A DNA stretch of 6,460 nt from Bacillota bacterium (GCA_023439605.1 JAEXNS010000239.1:1-6460); one strand, 5' to 3'. Positions 1 to 6,314 are shown, numbered from the stretch's first letter. Program-made: numbers and translations. The notes: generated by a model from the sequence alone, not told the origin.

Positions 1-10
1 ATAATTCCAA

Positions 11-33
11 AAACCACTCACTCTAGAGGGTTT
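11..33. terminator. Possible bidirectional terminator hairpin
   Basis: AAACC (11-15) pairs with GGTTT (29-33). After an unpaired A at 16, CTC (17-19) pairs with GAG (26-28), leaving a six-base loop (20-25). On the plus strand the stem runs into TTTATTTGTT, and on the minus strand into GGTTTTTGG, so it could stop transcription in either direction. The stem is only 8 bp with a bulge. It could end a plus-strand gene left of the window (frame 1 is open from base 1 to a TAG at 52-54) or a minus-strand transcript. It may also be chance. Confidence 0.3.
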
Positions 34-120
34 ATTTGTTGTGCCGTTTTTTAGGATAAATGTGAAAATTAATTTAACTTTGTTTGAATTTTATTTTTGC
101 ATTTTGCTTAAGTTGACGAC

Positions 121-173
121 ATTGGGCGACCGGAAAGCCCGGTCGACTCAGCAGAGTCGAAATCCCTTGCAAT
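121..173. other. GC-rich multi-stem structured element, possibly a mobile-element end or structured RNA
   Basis: This is the only clearly GC-rich stretch in the window. Hairpin A is CGACCGG (127-133), loop AAAGC, CCGGTCG (139-145), a perfect 7-bp stem. Hairpin B is CGACTC (144-149), loop AGCA, GAGTCG (154-159), a perfect 6-bp stem that shares two bases with A, so the stems abut or compete. ATTG (121-124) can pair with CAAT (170-173), and GG (125-126) with CC (165-166), enclosing both hairpins. Just outside lies GTTGACGAC (112-120), which repeats the same CGAC theme. Compact folded blocks like this occur at ends of some insertion sequences, in REP-like repeats and in small RNAs. No transposase, target duplication or matching second end is visible, so the identity is open. 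Confidence 0.4.
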
Positions 174-183
174 ACTTTAAACT

Positions 184-324
184 TTACTTTATAAGCTGAA
201 TAGTATTAGGTATTGATATTTTAGGATTATCAGAAAACAATTCTAAAATTTTCATGCTGGTTTTTTCATTTTCATGTTGGTTTTCTTGCTGTTCCACAGC
301 AGCATCCTCCACACCATAATTCAT
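184..324 (-). CDS. Doubtful 46-residue hypothetical ORF downstream of the operon terminator
   Basis: An ATG at 324-322 opens a 46-codon frame ending in TAA at 186-184. An in-frame TAA lies two codons upstream of the ATG, so the ORF cannot be longer at this end. AAAGG lies 6 nt before the ATG as a weak ribosome binding site. The product begins MNYGVEDAAVEQQ, is rich in Glu, Gln and Asn over residues 6-20, and ends in a more ordinary stretch (KILELFSDNPKISIPNTIQL). There is no signal peptide, membrane segment or motif I recognise. It follows the ugd terminator by about 70 bases, so it is probably not part of the polysaccharide operon. The same bases in another frame give a Cys-rich string without a start codon. 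This could be a small gene, a remnant of a decayed gene, or a chance ORF. Confidence 0.22.
   Translation of the reverse strand: MNYGVEDAAVEQQENQHENEKTSMKILELFSDNPKISIPNTIQLIK
248..284. repeat. Imperfect 17-bp tandem direct repeat
   Basis: ATTTTCATGCTGGTTTT (248-264) recurs as ATTTTCATGTTGGTTTT (268-284) with one mismatch and a 20-base period. It lies inside the doubtful 46-codon ORF. The period is not a multiple of three, so the two copies are read in different frames, which argues for local duplication of DNA rather than a protein repeat. Confidence 0.5.
287..304. other. Small inverted repeat
   Basis: TGCTG (287-291) and CAGCA (300-304) form a 5-bp stem around an 8-base loop. It has no U-run on either side and is too short to call a terminator. 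It is recorded as part of the description of the gene-poor left flank. Confidence 0.25.
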
Positions 325-394
325 ATTTTACCTTTAGCTGTTGAGTAGTAACAACTATGCTTTATGGTTATCCTGGACCTTCAGTTTATATATT

Positions 395-426
395 TAATAA
401 AGCCTCCAAAAATGGAGGCTTTATTA
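395..426 (-). terminator. Rho-independent terminator closing the polysaccharide operon
   Basis: TAATAAAGCCTCCA (395-408, written on the plus strand here) is perfectly complementary to TGGAGGCTTTATTA (413-426), giving a 14-bp stem with loop AAAA (409-412). It begins at the base immediately after the ugd stop codon (427-429). On the minus strand the GC-rich centre is followed by CTTTATTA and then AT-rich sequence, which is the arrangement expected for intrinsic termination. The arms are symmetrical (AAAGCCTCC and GGAGGCTTT), so it could also stop plus-strand transcripts entering from the left. Confidence 0.88.
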
Positions 427-1593
427 TTAATCTCGGCTGAATATATCTCTAGTATATATCTTATCAGAAACATCATTTAATTCTTCTGAAATTCTATTTG
501 TTACTATTACATCCGAAATCTTCTTAAATTCTTCTAAGTCATTTATTAATTTAGAATTATAAAAATCAGGTTCTTTATAGGTTGGTTCATATATAACAAC
601 TTCTACACCCTTAGCTTTAATTCTTTTCATAATTCCTTGTATAGCTGATTGTCTAAAATTATCTGAATCCATTTTCATAGTAAGTCTATATATACCTACT
701 ACCTTTGGTTTTTTCTTTAATATCATATCTGCTATATGGTCTTTTCTTGTTCTATTTGCTTCTACAATAGCAGACATTATGTTTTGAGGAACATCTGAAT
801 AATTTGCTAATAATTGTTTTGTATCTTTAGGTAAACAATAACCACCGTATCCAAAAGAAGGATTGTTGTAATGACTCCCTATTCTAGGGTCTAATCCTAT
901 TCCGTCAATTATTTGCTGTGCGTTTAATTCCCTTATTTCTGCATATGAATCAAGTTCATTAAAAAATGCTACTCTCATTGCCAAATACGTATTTGCAAAC
1001 AACTTTATAGCTTCTGCTTCGGTTGAATTTGTAAACAATAAAGGTGTATCTTTTTTCAAAGAACCTTCAAGTAATAAATTTGCAAATGTTTTTGCTCTAT
1101 CTGATTGTTCACCTACAACTATTCTTGATGGATACAAGTTATCATATAATGCTTTACCTTCTCTTAGAAATTCAGGTGAAAATATAATATTTTCAGTTTC
1201 AAATTTCTTTTTTACTGACTCTGTATACCCAACTGGTACAGTGGACTTAATAACCATTACTGCTTCTGGATTTATTGACAATACATTTGCTATAACTGCT
1301 TCTACTGTTCTTGTATTGAAATAATTTTTTTCTGGATCATAGTTTGTAGGTGTAGATATAATAACATAATCTGCATCTTTGAAAGCTAAATAGTTATCAG
1401 TTGTAGCTATTAAATTTAACTCTTTTGTTGCTAAATATTCCTCTATTTCTTTATCCAATATAGGGGATTTTTTGTTGTTTATCATATCTACTTTTTCTTG
1501 AATAATATCAAGTGCGATTACTTCATTTTTTTGTGAAAGTAAAATTGCATTTGATAAGCCAACATAACCTGTTCCTGCTATTGTAATTTTCAT
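427..1593 (-). CDS. ugd: UDP-glucose 6-dehydrogenase
   Basis: Cytosolic enzyme that oxidises UDP-glucose to UDP-glucuronate with two NAD+, supplying uronic acid for surface polysaccharide. The 388-residue length matches the bacterial UDP-glucose dehydrogenase family. An N-terminal Rossmann domain opens with GTGYVG (7-12). The family's active-site set is complete: Thr118 in KSTVP, Glu141 and Glu145 in SPEFLREGK, Lys197 and Asn201 in the central helix, the catalytic Cys253 in GYGGYCLPKDTKQ, and Asp257. A C-terminal UDP-binding domain follows from about residue 296. GAGGTG (1603-1598) precedes the ATG at good spacing. This is the last gene of the operon, 22 nt after the flippase, and is directly followed by the terminator. 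Its DNA looks less AT-rich than its neighbours (24 of 60 bases G or C at 841-900, against 6 of 60 at 2581-2640). A related nucleotide-sugar dehydrogenase specificity is possible, but the sequence fits the UDP-glucose enzyme closely. Confidence 0.95.
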   Translation of the reverse strand: MKITIAGTGYVGLSNAILLSQKNEVIALDIIQEKVDMINNKKSPILDKEIEEYLATKELNLIATTDNYLAFKDADYVIISTPTNYDPEKNYFNTRTVEAVIANVLSINPEAVMVIKSTVPVGYTESVKKKFETENIIFSPEFLREGKALYDNLYPSRIVVGEQSDRAKTFANLLLEGSLKKDTPLLFTNSTEAEAIKLFANTYLAMRVAFFNELDSYAEIRELNAQQIIDGIGLDPRIGSHYNNPSFGYGGYCLPKDTKQLLANYSDVPQNIMSAIVEANRTRKDHIADMILKKKPKVVGIYRLTMKMDSDNFRQSAIQGIMKRIKAKGVEVVIYEPTYKEPDFYNSKLINDLEEFKKISDVIVTNRISEELNDVSDKIYTRDIFSRD

Positions 1594-1597
1594 ACTA

Positions 1598-1604
1598 CAC
1601 CTCT
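1598..1604 (-). promoter_or_regulatory. Ribosome binding site of ugd
   Basis: Read on the minus strand this is AGAGGTG, with the GAGG core 6 nt before the ATG at 1593-1591. It lies in the 22-nt gap after the flippase stop, the only junction in the operon where the site is outside the preceding gene. The gap is too short to hold a full promoter of its own. Confidence 0.7.
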
Positions 1605-1615
1605 TTATTTTTTAT

Positions 1616-3145
1616 CTATTTGAATACATTTTTAATATTTAATATTTTACTTTTTAAGAATTTAAATTCGTCTTTTCTACATAATAAAACTAAAAAGATT
1701 AAATTTGTAAAAACTGTGGTAAATAATACTTTAAAACCAAAATTAACGTATAAATTTTCAAAATTAACAAAATAAAAAAATATTTTTAATATAATCACCA
1801 ACAAAGATAAAAATATAAAATTAATAATCTGTTCTATAAAATATTTAGATGGAGATTTTTGAAATAAAATCTTAAATAATTTCCAAGGTTCATACCAAAC
1901 GTTTGTTAAAAGTCTAGCTAAAATAGTTGCACCTAGAATACCTTCTAATCCAAAAAATTTTGCACCTAAAATAGATAAAACTATATTTATAATTGACGCA
2001 TAAATCATAATAAACTTTGTATGTTTAAATAATCCTGTACTTTCTCTATAACACCAAATAGGATACAAAACACCTGTTAAATAAAATGTAACTGATATAA
2101 CAATAACAACACTACTACTTAATAAGAATTCATCTCCTAACCATAAATAAATAAAATCTTGTGTTAACATAGAAAAGCATATCGTACAAAAACCATAAAC
2201 CCAAAAACTAAATAAATTTAAAATTTTAAAAATAAACAGCTGTTTTTCTGTGTTTTGTTCTACAGATAAATTTCCAATACTAGATTGTATTGAAGTAAAA
2301 AATAAACTTATCACTCCAGAAACAGACTTTATCAACATATAATAATTAGAATAAACCCCTAATAAATCTGTGCTTAGCAAAGACGAAATCATAACATAAT
2401 CTGTATTATTTAAAATAACTCCACCTAATTTATATAAAAACATGTCCTTTACATTATTCCAAATATAATTCTTTTCTTTTTTCGATAATTTATTATTTGT
2501 GTTGAATATATTGGTATAAATTTTTTTTGATTTTTGAGATAAATAAACATTATTGAATATTGAAAGGAATAGATTAACAAATAAATAAATTACATAATTT
2601 TTAAATAAATATAAGAAAAGTATTTGAACTAAAAATCTAAATATAGAAAATAAACTATTATACAATTTAATGATGTATGCTTTTTGGTCAGCATGAACTA
2701 TTGATGTTCTATAAACAAATAAATATGAAGACACAGATGTAAAAAGAGTAATTAAATAGTATAAATGTAAGTTTTCTATTGGATTATCTGTTTTTACCAG
2801 AAAACTCAAAAAAGGAAGTAATAATAATCCTAAACACAATACAACACAAGCTATAATATTATAAATTTTTTTATAATAATTCATAAGTGCAGATAAATGA
2901 ATGTAATTCTTTTCTGATAATGGTTTATACATAGAAAAAATCATTGCAGAATTTATACCTAATTCAGCTAACGATAGAATAACTAATATATCAGAAAACA
3001 AACTGTTTATGCCTAAATATGACTTACCTAAAATATTTATAAATAGTGTTCTAGATAAAAAAACTAAAAACAAATTTAAAAATTGATATGTTATACTTGA
3101 AACTATATTAAAAAAAGATTTTTGAGTTCTAGATTTAATATTCAT
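1616..3145 (-). CDS. Wzx-type oligosaccharide flippase (polysaccharide biosynthesis protein)
   Basis: Integral membrane protein of the MOP superfamily (polysaccharide transporter branch), expected to move the undecaprenyl-diphosphate-linked repeat unit across the cytoplasmic membrane. The 509 residues are strongly hydrophobic, with about 12 to 14 membrane segments, for example near 12-30, 44-62, 96-117, 167-198, 308-328, 343-363, 377-395, 437-461 and 472-488. Family-like features include an early LGKSYLGINSLFSDIL stretch (39-54) with AELGI (60-64), a central NNTDYVMISSLLS (246-258), the SIQSSIGNL segment (285-293) and GLEGILGATILARLLTN (399-415). The ATG overlaps the radical SAM stop by four bases (3142-3145). 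The coding DNA is extremely AT-rich, as is usual for such transporters. Substrate specificity cannot be read from the sequence, so no gene symbol is given, although wzx would be the generic name. Confidence 0.9.
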   Translation of the reverse strand: MNIKSRTQKSFFNIVSSITYQFLNLFLVFLSRTLFINILGKSYLGINSLFSDILVILSLAELGINSAMIFSMYKPLSEKNYIHLSALMNYYKKIYNIIACVVLCLGLLLLPFLSFLVKTDNPIENLHLYYLITLFTSVSSYLFVYRTSIVHADQKAYIIKLYNSLFSIFRFLVQILFLYLFKNYVIYLFVNLFLSIFNNVYLSQKSKKIYTNIFNTNNKLSKKEKNYIWNNVKDMFLYKLGGVILNNTDYVMISSLLSTDLLGVYSNYYMLIKSVSGVISLFFTSIQSSIGNLSVEQNTEKQLFIFKILNLFSFWVYGFCTICFSMLTQDFIYLWLGDEFLLSSSVVIVISVTFYLTGVLYPIWCYRESTGLFKHTKFIMIYASIINIVLSILGAKFFGLEGILGATILARLLTNVWYEPWKLFKILFQKSPSKYFIEQIINFIFLSLLVIILKIFFYFVNFENLYVNFGFKVLFTTVFTNLIFLVLLCRKDEFKFLKSKILNIKNVFK

Positions 3146-4236
3146 TTTTTACCTCTTTTATTCAATTTATTTTTTAATTTTAAATATTTTGATTTAAAAT
3201 TAAATTTTAAATCATAAAAAAAATAAAAATCTTTTTTTATTTTTGAATATTGATTATTTGATTCAAATAACTTTGAATTCAAAAAATAATTAACATCTTC
3301 ATTATACCAATTTGAGTCTTTTCTATTCCTTAATTGTGCATAAGTTGGGGTTACTATTTCAGGAATAATACCCAAAGACATAAAATGACTTGAGTTAGTG
3401 CAAAAATAATTTTTGCATTTTTTACCTACAGCATATTTAACTATTGGGGCCTCTGGATTATCATAAATATTTTGTATTGTTTTTGAGAAATAACATTGTT
3501 TTAGTTCTCCAGTTAACATATTAAGAGTATATGACCAATCTCCAGCATAACAAAACTCTTTTCTTTTTATCATAAAATTTGACATTGTAAATTTAAATAA
3601 CGGTGACAAAAATTGATCACCCAAACTTTTGTATTCATCTACAGTATATTTAGTTAATAACTTTATATTTGTTGACATTTCATCTCTAGTTGCCGCAACT
3701 TGTGGTAATGCTCCTAATTTGTCTAGACAAAGCTTTTTAATGGTATCAAAATGCTCAATGTAATTATCATAGAGATTTATTTGAACAACAAAAGAACATC
3801 CTAAATTTTTTATTAAGTTAATATTGTTAAAAAAATTATCCAAATTGTTGGTTTTTACTAACTCTAAATAATGAAATGAAAATGCAAAATGTAATTTTTT
3901 TAATAATCCAGAATCAATTTTAGATATTTCTTCAAATTTTTTGGTAATAGTACCGTTTGTTGTAATGTTGACATAATGTCCTTCATTTAATATATAGCTG
4001 ATAATATTTACAATATTATCAGCTAATAATGTTTCTCCTGCTCCACAAATACTTATATATGAAACTCCTCCTAGTCTCTTTTTGGATAAGCACTTTGCTA
4101 TGTATTCAGGAGTATGTAACATTTTAGGTATTTGATTTTTCCTCCTATTTTCCTGTATAATATAACAATATTCACATTTCAAATTACATGCAGTAACTGG
4201 AATCAAACATTCAATAAAACACTTTATTTTATCCAA
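3142..4236 (-). CDS. Radical SAM enzyme of a polysaccharide locus, with extra C-terminal cysteines
   Basis: Predicted cytosolic radical SAM enzyme of 364 residues. Cys17, Cys21 and Cys24 form the CX3CX2C motif that binds the catalytic [4Fe-4S] cluster. GAGE (65-68) is the SAM-contacting GGE-type motif, and TTNGT (92-96) and FSFHY (119-123) fit later strands of the barrel. Cys229, Cys248, Cys274 and Cys279 form a C-terminal set able to hold an auxiliary Fe-S cluster, resembling a SPASM or twitch domain without matching one plainly. A Lys-, Phe- and Tyr-rich tail follows (about 320-364). The start is TTG at 4236-4234: an in-frame TAG lies six codons upstream, the next Met (39) falls after the cluster motif, and GGAGG sits 6 nt before the TTG. 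The substrate is unknown. Its place between a pyruvyl transferase and a flippase suggests modification of a nucleotide sugar or lipid-linked glycan. A peptide substrate is less likely, since no precursor is seen. Confidence 0.85.
   Translation of the reverse strand: MDKIKCFIECLIPVTACNLKCEYCYIIQENRRKNQIPKMLHTPEYIAKCLSKKRLGGVSYISICGAGETLLADNIVNIISYILNEGHYVNITTNGTITKKFEEISKIDSGLLKKLHFAFSFHYLELVKTNNLDNFFNNINLIKNLGCSFVVQINLYDNYIEHFDTIKKLCLDKLGALPQVAATRDEMSTNIKLLTKYTVDEYKSLGDQFLSPLFKFTMSNFMIKRKEFCYAGDWSYTLNMLTGELKQCYFSKTIQNIYDNPEAPIVKYAVGKKCKNYFCTNSSHFMSLGIIPEIVTPTYAQLRNRKDSNWYNEDVNYFLNSKLFESNNQYSKIKKDFYFFYDLKFNFKSKYLKLKNKLNKRGKK
3151..3156 (-). promoter_or_regulatory. Ribosome binding site of the flippase gene, inside the radical SAM gene
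   Basis: The minus strand reads AGAGGT, 5 nt before the flippase ATG. It is embedded in the last codons of the radical SAM gene, whose stop overlaps the start codon in ATGA, which points to translational coupling. Confidence 0.7.
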
Positions 4237-4237
4237 A

Positions 4238-5299
4238 TTAATCCTCCATTCCTAAAATACTTGAAATATAAGTATTCATTTTTATAAATTCATTTTTTAA
4301 TAAATCCAAATCATATTTAAACAGTTCATCAGATTCAATAACTTTACTCATCATTTTAGGTATTAAATCTAAATCATCAATACAAAAAACATAATTCAAT
4401 GTTTTTATCCATTCAAAAACACCTTTAACTTTTCCTGTTTTATTATTTAATGCAATACATGGAGTTCCAGTTATAGCAGCAAAAATCATTCCATGCAATC
4501 TATCTGTAATAACAATTTTAGCTGATGAAAATTGTTTGATTTTTTTATTTAAAAACTCTTTTCTTTTAATAGATTTAACATTTACATCTATTACTGTATC
4601 TGTATATTCAATTTCCAGATTATACTTTTCAGCAATTAGAGAAAAATTATTAAAATCATAATTATTAATAATTTTTTCTTTATCATTTCTAAAGCAGAGT
4701 ATAATTTTATTTCTTTTAATATTTAAATCATATCTCAGGTACAATGCAATATCTGGAGTAAGTCTAAGCCTTTCTTGTGGAAATAAAATTTTATTTTTTA
4801 AATAATCATATGAATATTTTTCTCTAGAAAATATATGCAAATTTGGATGGCTTAAATAAATCTTTTTTGAGATTTCAAATTCTCTTATTCCTTCTTCATT
4901 TTTATCAAAATAAATAGTTTGTGGAAGAATAAAAATTTTATTTTCATGAAAATTTGATATAGTATTTCTAACCATATTCTCTTCCGTCATCCACAAATTC
5001 CCTAGAAAACCTCCTCCAGTGATGAAAATAATATCCTCTTTATGTATTTTATTTTTTATATAATTAACAGAATTCAGCATGATATCTCCAGTCAATTCCA
5101 TGATATCATAATTTTTAAAAAAAATATTGAAAAATTGAGTTTCTGCTTCTGTAATCAAATGATCTCCAAGATTAGCAGTATTAGGTGTTCCAACAAGAAC
5201 TAAAACCTTATTTGATTTAGGTCTTTTTATTTTTAAACAACAAAAATAAAAATAAAACTTTCTAAGTTTTCTTTTTATTTTATTTATAATCTTATTCAT
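4238..5299 (-). CDS. Polysaccharide pyruvyl transferase family protein
   Basis: Member of the PS_pyruv_trans family (Pfam PF04230; relatives CsaB and ExoV), which transfers pyruvate from phosphoenolpyruvate to a sugar to form an acidic ketal. The 353 residues show the family pattern: GTPNTANLGDHLI near the N-terminus (37-49), GGGFLGNLW (95-103), SRE (158-160), TPDIAL (181-186), CFRND (202-206) and the hallmark TDRLHGMIFAAITGTPCIAL (265-284), followed by NNKTGKV (285-291). The first 30 residues are strongly basic and aromatic (KIKRKLRKFYFYF) and may hold the protein at the membrane. Its ATG overlaps the end of the upstream glycosyltransferase by 8 nt, and GGAGG (5308-5304) sits 4 nt before it. 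The next gene starts one base after its stop. Some family members act as other transferases or are uncharacterised, so pyruvylation is the expected but unproven activity. Confidence 0.87.
   Translation of the reverse strand: MNKIINKIKRKLRKFYFYFCCLKIKRPKSNKVLVLVGTPNTANLGDHLITEAETQFFNIFFKNYDIMELTGDIMLNSVNYIKNKIHKEDIIFITGGGFLGNLWMTEENMVRNTISNFHENKIFILPQTIYFDKNEEGIREFEISKKIYLSHPNLHIFSREKYSYDYLKNKILFPQERLRLTPDIALYLRYDLNIKRNKIILCFRNDKEKIINNYDFNNFSLIAEKYNLEIEYTDTVIDVNVKSIKRKEFLNKKIKQFSSAKIVITDRLHGMIFAAITGTPCIALNNKTGKVKGVFEWIKTLNYVFCIDDLDLIPKMMSKVIESDELFKYDLDLLKNEFIKMNTYISSILGMED
4243..4247 (-). promoter_or_regulatory. GGAGG ribosome binding site that fixes the TTG start of the radical SAM gene
   Basis: GGAGG on the minus strand lies 6 nt before TTG at 4236-4234. 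It is formed by the last codons of the pyruvyl transferase gene (GGA ATG GAG GAT TAA), and the two genes are separated by a single base. No ATG is available before the Fe-S motif, so this site is the main evidence for the non-ATG start. Confidence 0.8.
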
Positions 5300-6311
5300 T
5301 TTTCCTCCAATTTTTCACTGTTTTGATTAAAATAACAAGTTTGTTTAAAACAAAGCCAGCTAAAAAATTAAAATTATAAGCATATAATAATATTTTATTT
5401 GAAAAGTTAATGTTATTTATGTATGCAGTACACAGTGAATTGGCATAAATTTTTATTTTCTTTTTCATCCAATAATCATAAAAGAATTTTTTGTGATTAT
5501 ATTTTCTTTTAGTAGGAATAACTACATAATAATAATAACATAACAAAAACCACAAAAAATCTACATCTTTACTATATTTATCTAACAATTCAAATTTAAG
5601 TAGGTATTGCTCACATAAATCTAAAACTTTAACTAATTCAAATATTTTAGTGGAATTATTTCTACTGAAGCTCTCTTCATTTTGGTAATAATAATATAAA
5701 TATTCATCAATGAATAAGACATTTGGTTTATTTACTGCAAGCAAAACTTGTGTTAATAAATCTTCTCCCATCGACACATTTTCTAACCCTAAATAATTTG
5801 ATTTTATCAAAAAGTCTTTTCTATATATTTTAGAAAACATATTATGAACTATTTTTTGATTTAATAATAATTGCAAATACTCATAATCCTTGTATATTTT
5901 ATTAAAACTGCACTTATTATTATTATTATATATTTTTTTAACTGAATTCGTCTTAATATAATCAGCAATAACTATATCTAAATTATTATTTTTTTTAATA
6001 TTTTCATATAAATTGTTTATTAAATCCTCATGCACCCAATCATCACTGTCCACAAAAATTATATATTTACCCTCAGAGCCTTTTAAACCATTTTTTCTTG
6101 CTGCAACTATTCCTTGATTGTGTTGAGAAATTAATTTTATTTTTTGATCTTGCTTCATTAAATCATTAATAATTGTTAATGATTTATCTGTAGAACCATC
6201 ATCTACATATATAATTTCATATGAATTAAATTTCTGTTTTTGTAATGAATTAATGCATTTTAAAATATATTTTTCTGAATTATACCCAATTACTACAACA
6301 CTAACCTCCAT
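5292..6311 (-). CDS. Family 2 glycosyltransferase (GT-A fold)
   Basis: Cytosolic or membrane-associated transferase that adds one sugar from a nucleotide donor to the growing lipid-linked repeat unit. The 339-residue protein begins directly with the first Rossmann-like strand (SVVVIGYNSEKYILKCINSL, 4-23). It continues with IIYVDDGSTD (33-42, nucleotide-contacting Asp37/Asp38), NQGIVAARKNGL (65-76), the metal-binding DXD-type IFVDSDDW (85-92) and the catalytic-base ED in MGEDLL (181-186, Asp184). All match Pfam PF00535. The C-terminal 130 residues are aromatic and basic, with YYYY and FLLCYYYYVV patches that may contact the membrane, as in capsule WaaV- or EpsJ-like enzymes. A run of four Asn (129-132) is encoded by an AAT repeat. 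The start is ATG at 6311-6309, because the upstream stop TAG lies two codons before it in the same frame. Donor and acceptor cannot be predicted. Confidence 0.92.
   Translation of the reverse strand: MEVSVVVIGYNSEKYILKCINSLQKQKFNSYEIIYVDDGSTDKSLTIINDLMKQDQKIKLISQHNQGIVAARKNGLKGSEGKYIIFVDSDDWVHEDLINNLYENIKKNNNLDIVIADYIKTNSVKKIYNNNNKCSFNKIYKDYEYLQLLLNQKIVHNMFSKIYRKDFLIKSNYLGLENVSMGEDLLTQVLLAVNKPNVLFIDEYLYYYYQNEESFSRNNSTKIFELVKVLDLCEQYLLKFELLDKYSKDVDFLWFLLCYYYYVVIPTKRKYNHKKFFYDYWMKKKIKIYANSLCTAYINNINFSNKILLYAYNFNFLAGFVLNKLVILIKTVKNWRKNE
5304..5308 (-). promoter_or_regulatory. Ribosome binding site of the pyruvyl transferase gene
   Basis: GGAGG on the minus strand lies 4 nt before the ATG at 5299-5297 and inside the final codons of the upstream glycosyltransferase gene. 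With the 8-nt gene overlap this indicates coupled translation. The spacing is somewhat short but compatible with use. Confidence 0.7.
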
Positions 6312-6314
6312 AAT

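Noticed and set aside
1..54. Plus-strand frame open from the window edge to TAG at 52-54, possible end of a neighbouring gene
   Set aside because: Only 17 codons are visible with no recognisable motif, and another frame is equally open. This is too little to call a gene, though a gene to the left is possible.
121..173. tRNA or tRNA-derived attachment site, because of GAGTCGAAATCCC resembling a T-arm
   Set aside because: There is no acceptor stem, anticodon arm or conserved GTTCRA loop in the right register. The two hairpins do not make a cloverleaf.
5..199. Plus-strand open frame of 64 codons crossing the structured element
   Set aside because: It has no ATG, the only starts are GTG codons (41, 62) with at best AGGA before one of them, and it runs through the GC-rich hairpins. 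The translation shows no domain. It is better explained as chance openness.
272..361. Cys-rich string near a radical SAM gene suggesting a RiPP precursor
   Set aside because: The frame lacks a usable start codon and lies beyond the operon terminator. The radical SAM protein sits among sugar genes with no peptide-recognition domain evident. The RiPP idea is not supported.
1594..1615. Internal promoter for ugd
   Set aside because: The gap is 22 nt and mostly occupied by the ribosome binding site. Matches to -10-like TATAAT words upstream inside the flippase are meaningless at this A+T content.
2521..2528. Eight-base A/T homopolymers in coding regions (also at 5117-5124 and 5989-5996) as contingency loci
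   Set aside because: Runs of eight are common in DNA this AT-rich. They are short for known phase-variable tracts, and all frames here are intact.
5914..5930. ATT/AAT trinucleotide run as a phase-variation switch in the glycosyltransferase gene
   Set aside because: It is in frame (poly-Asn), so slippage would only change the Asn count. Such runs are expected at this base composition.
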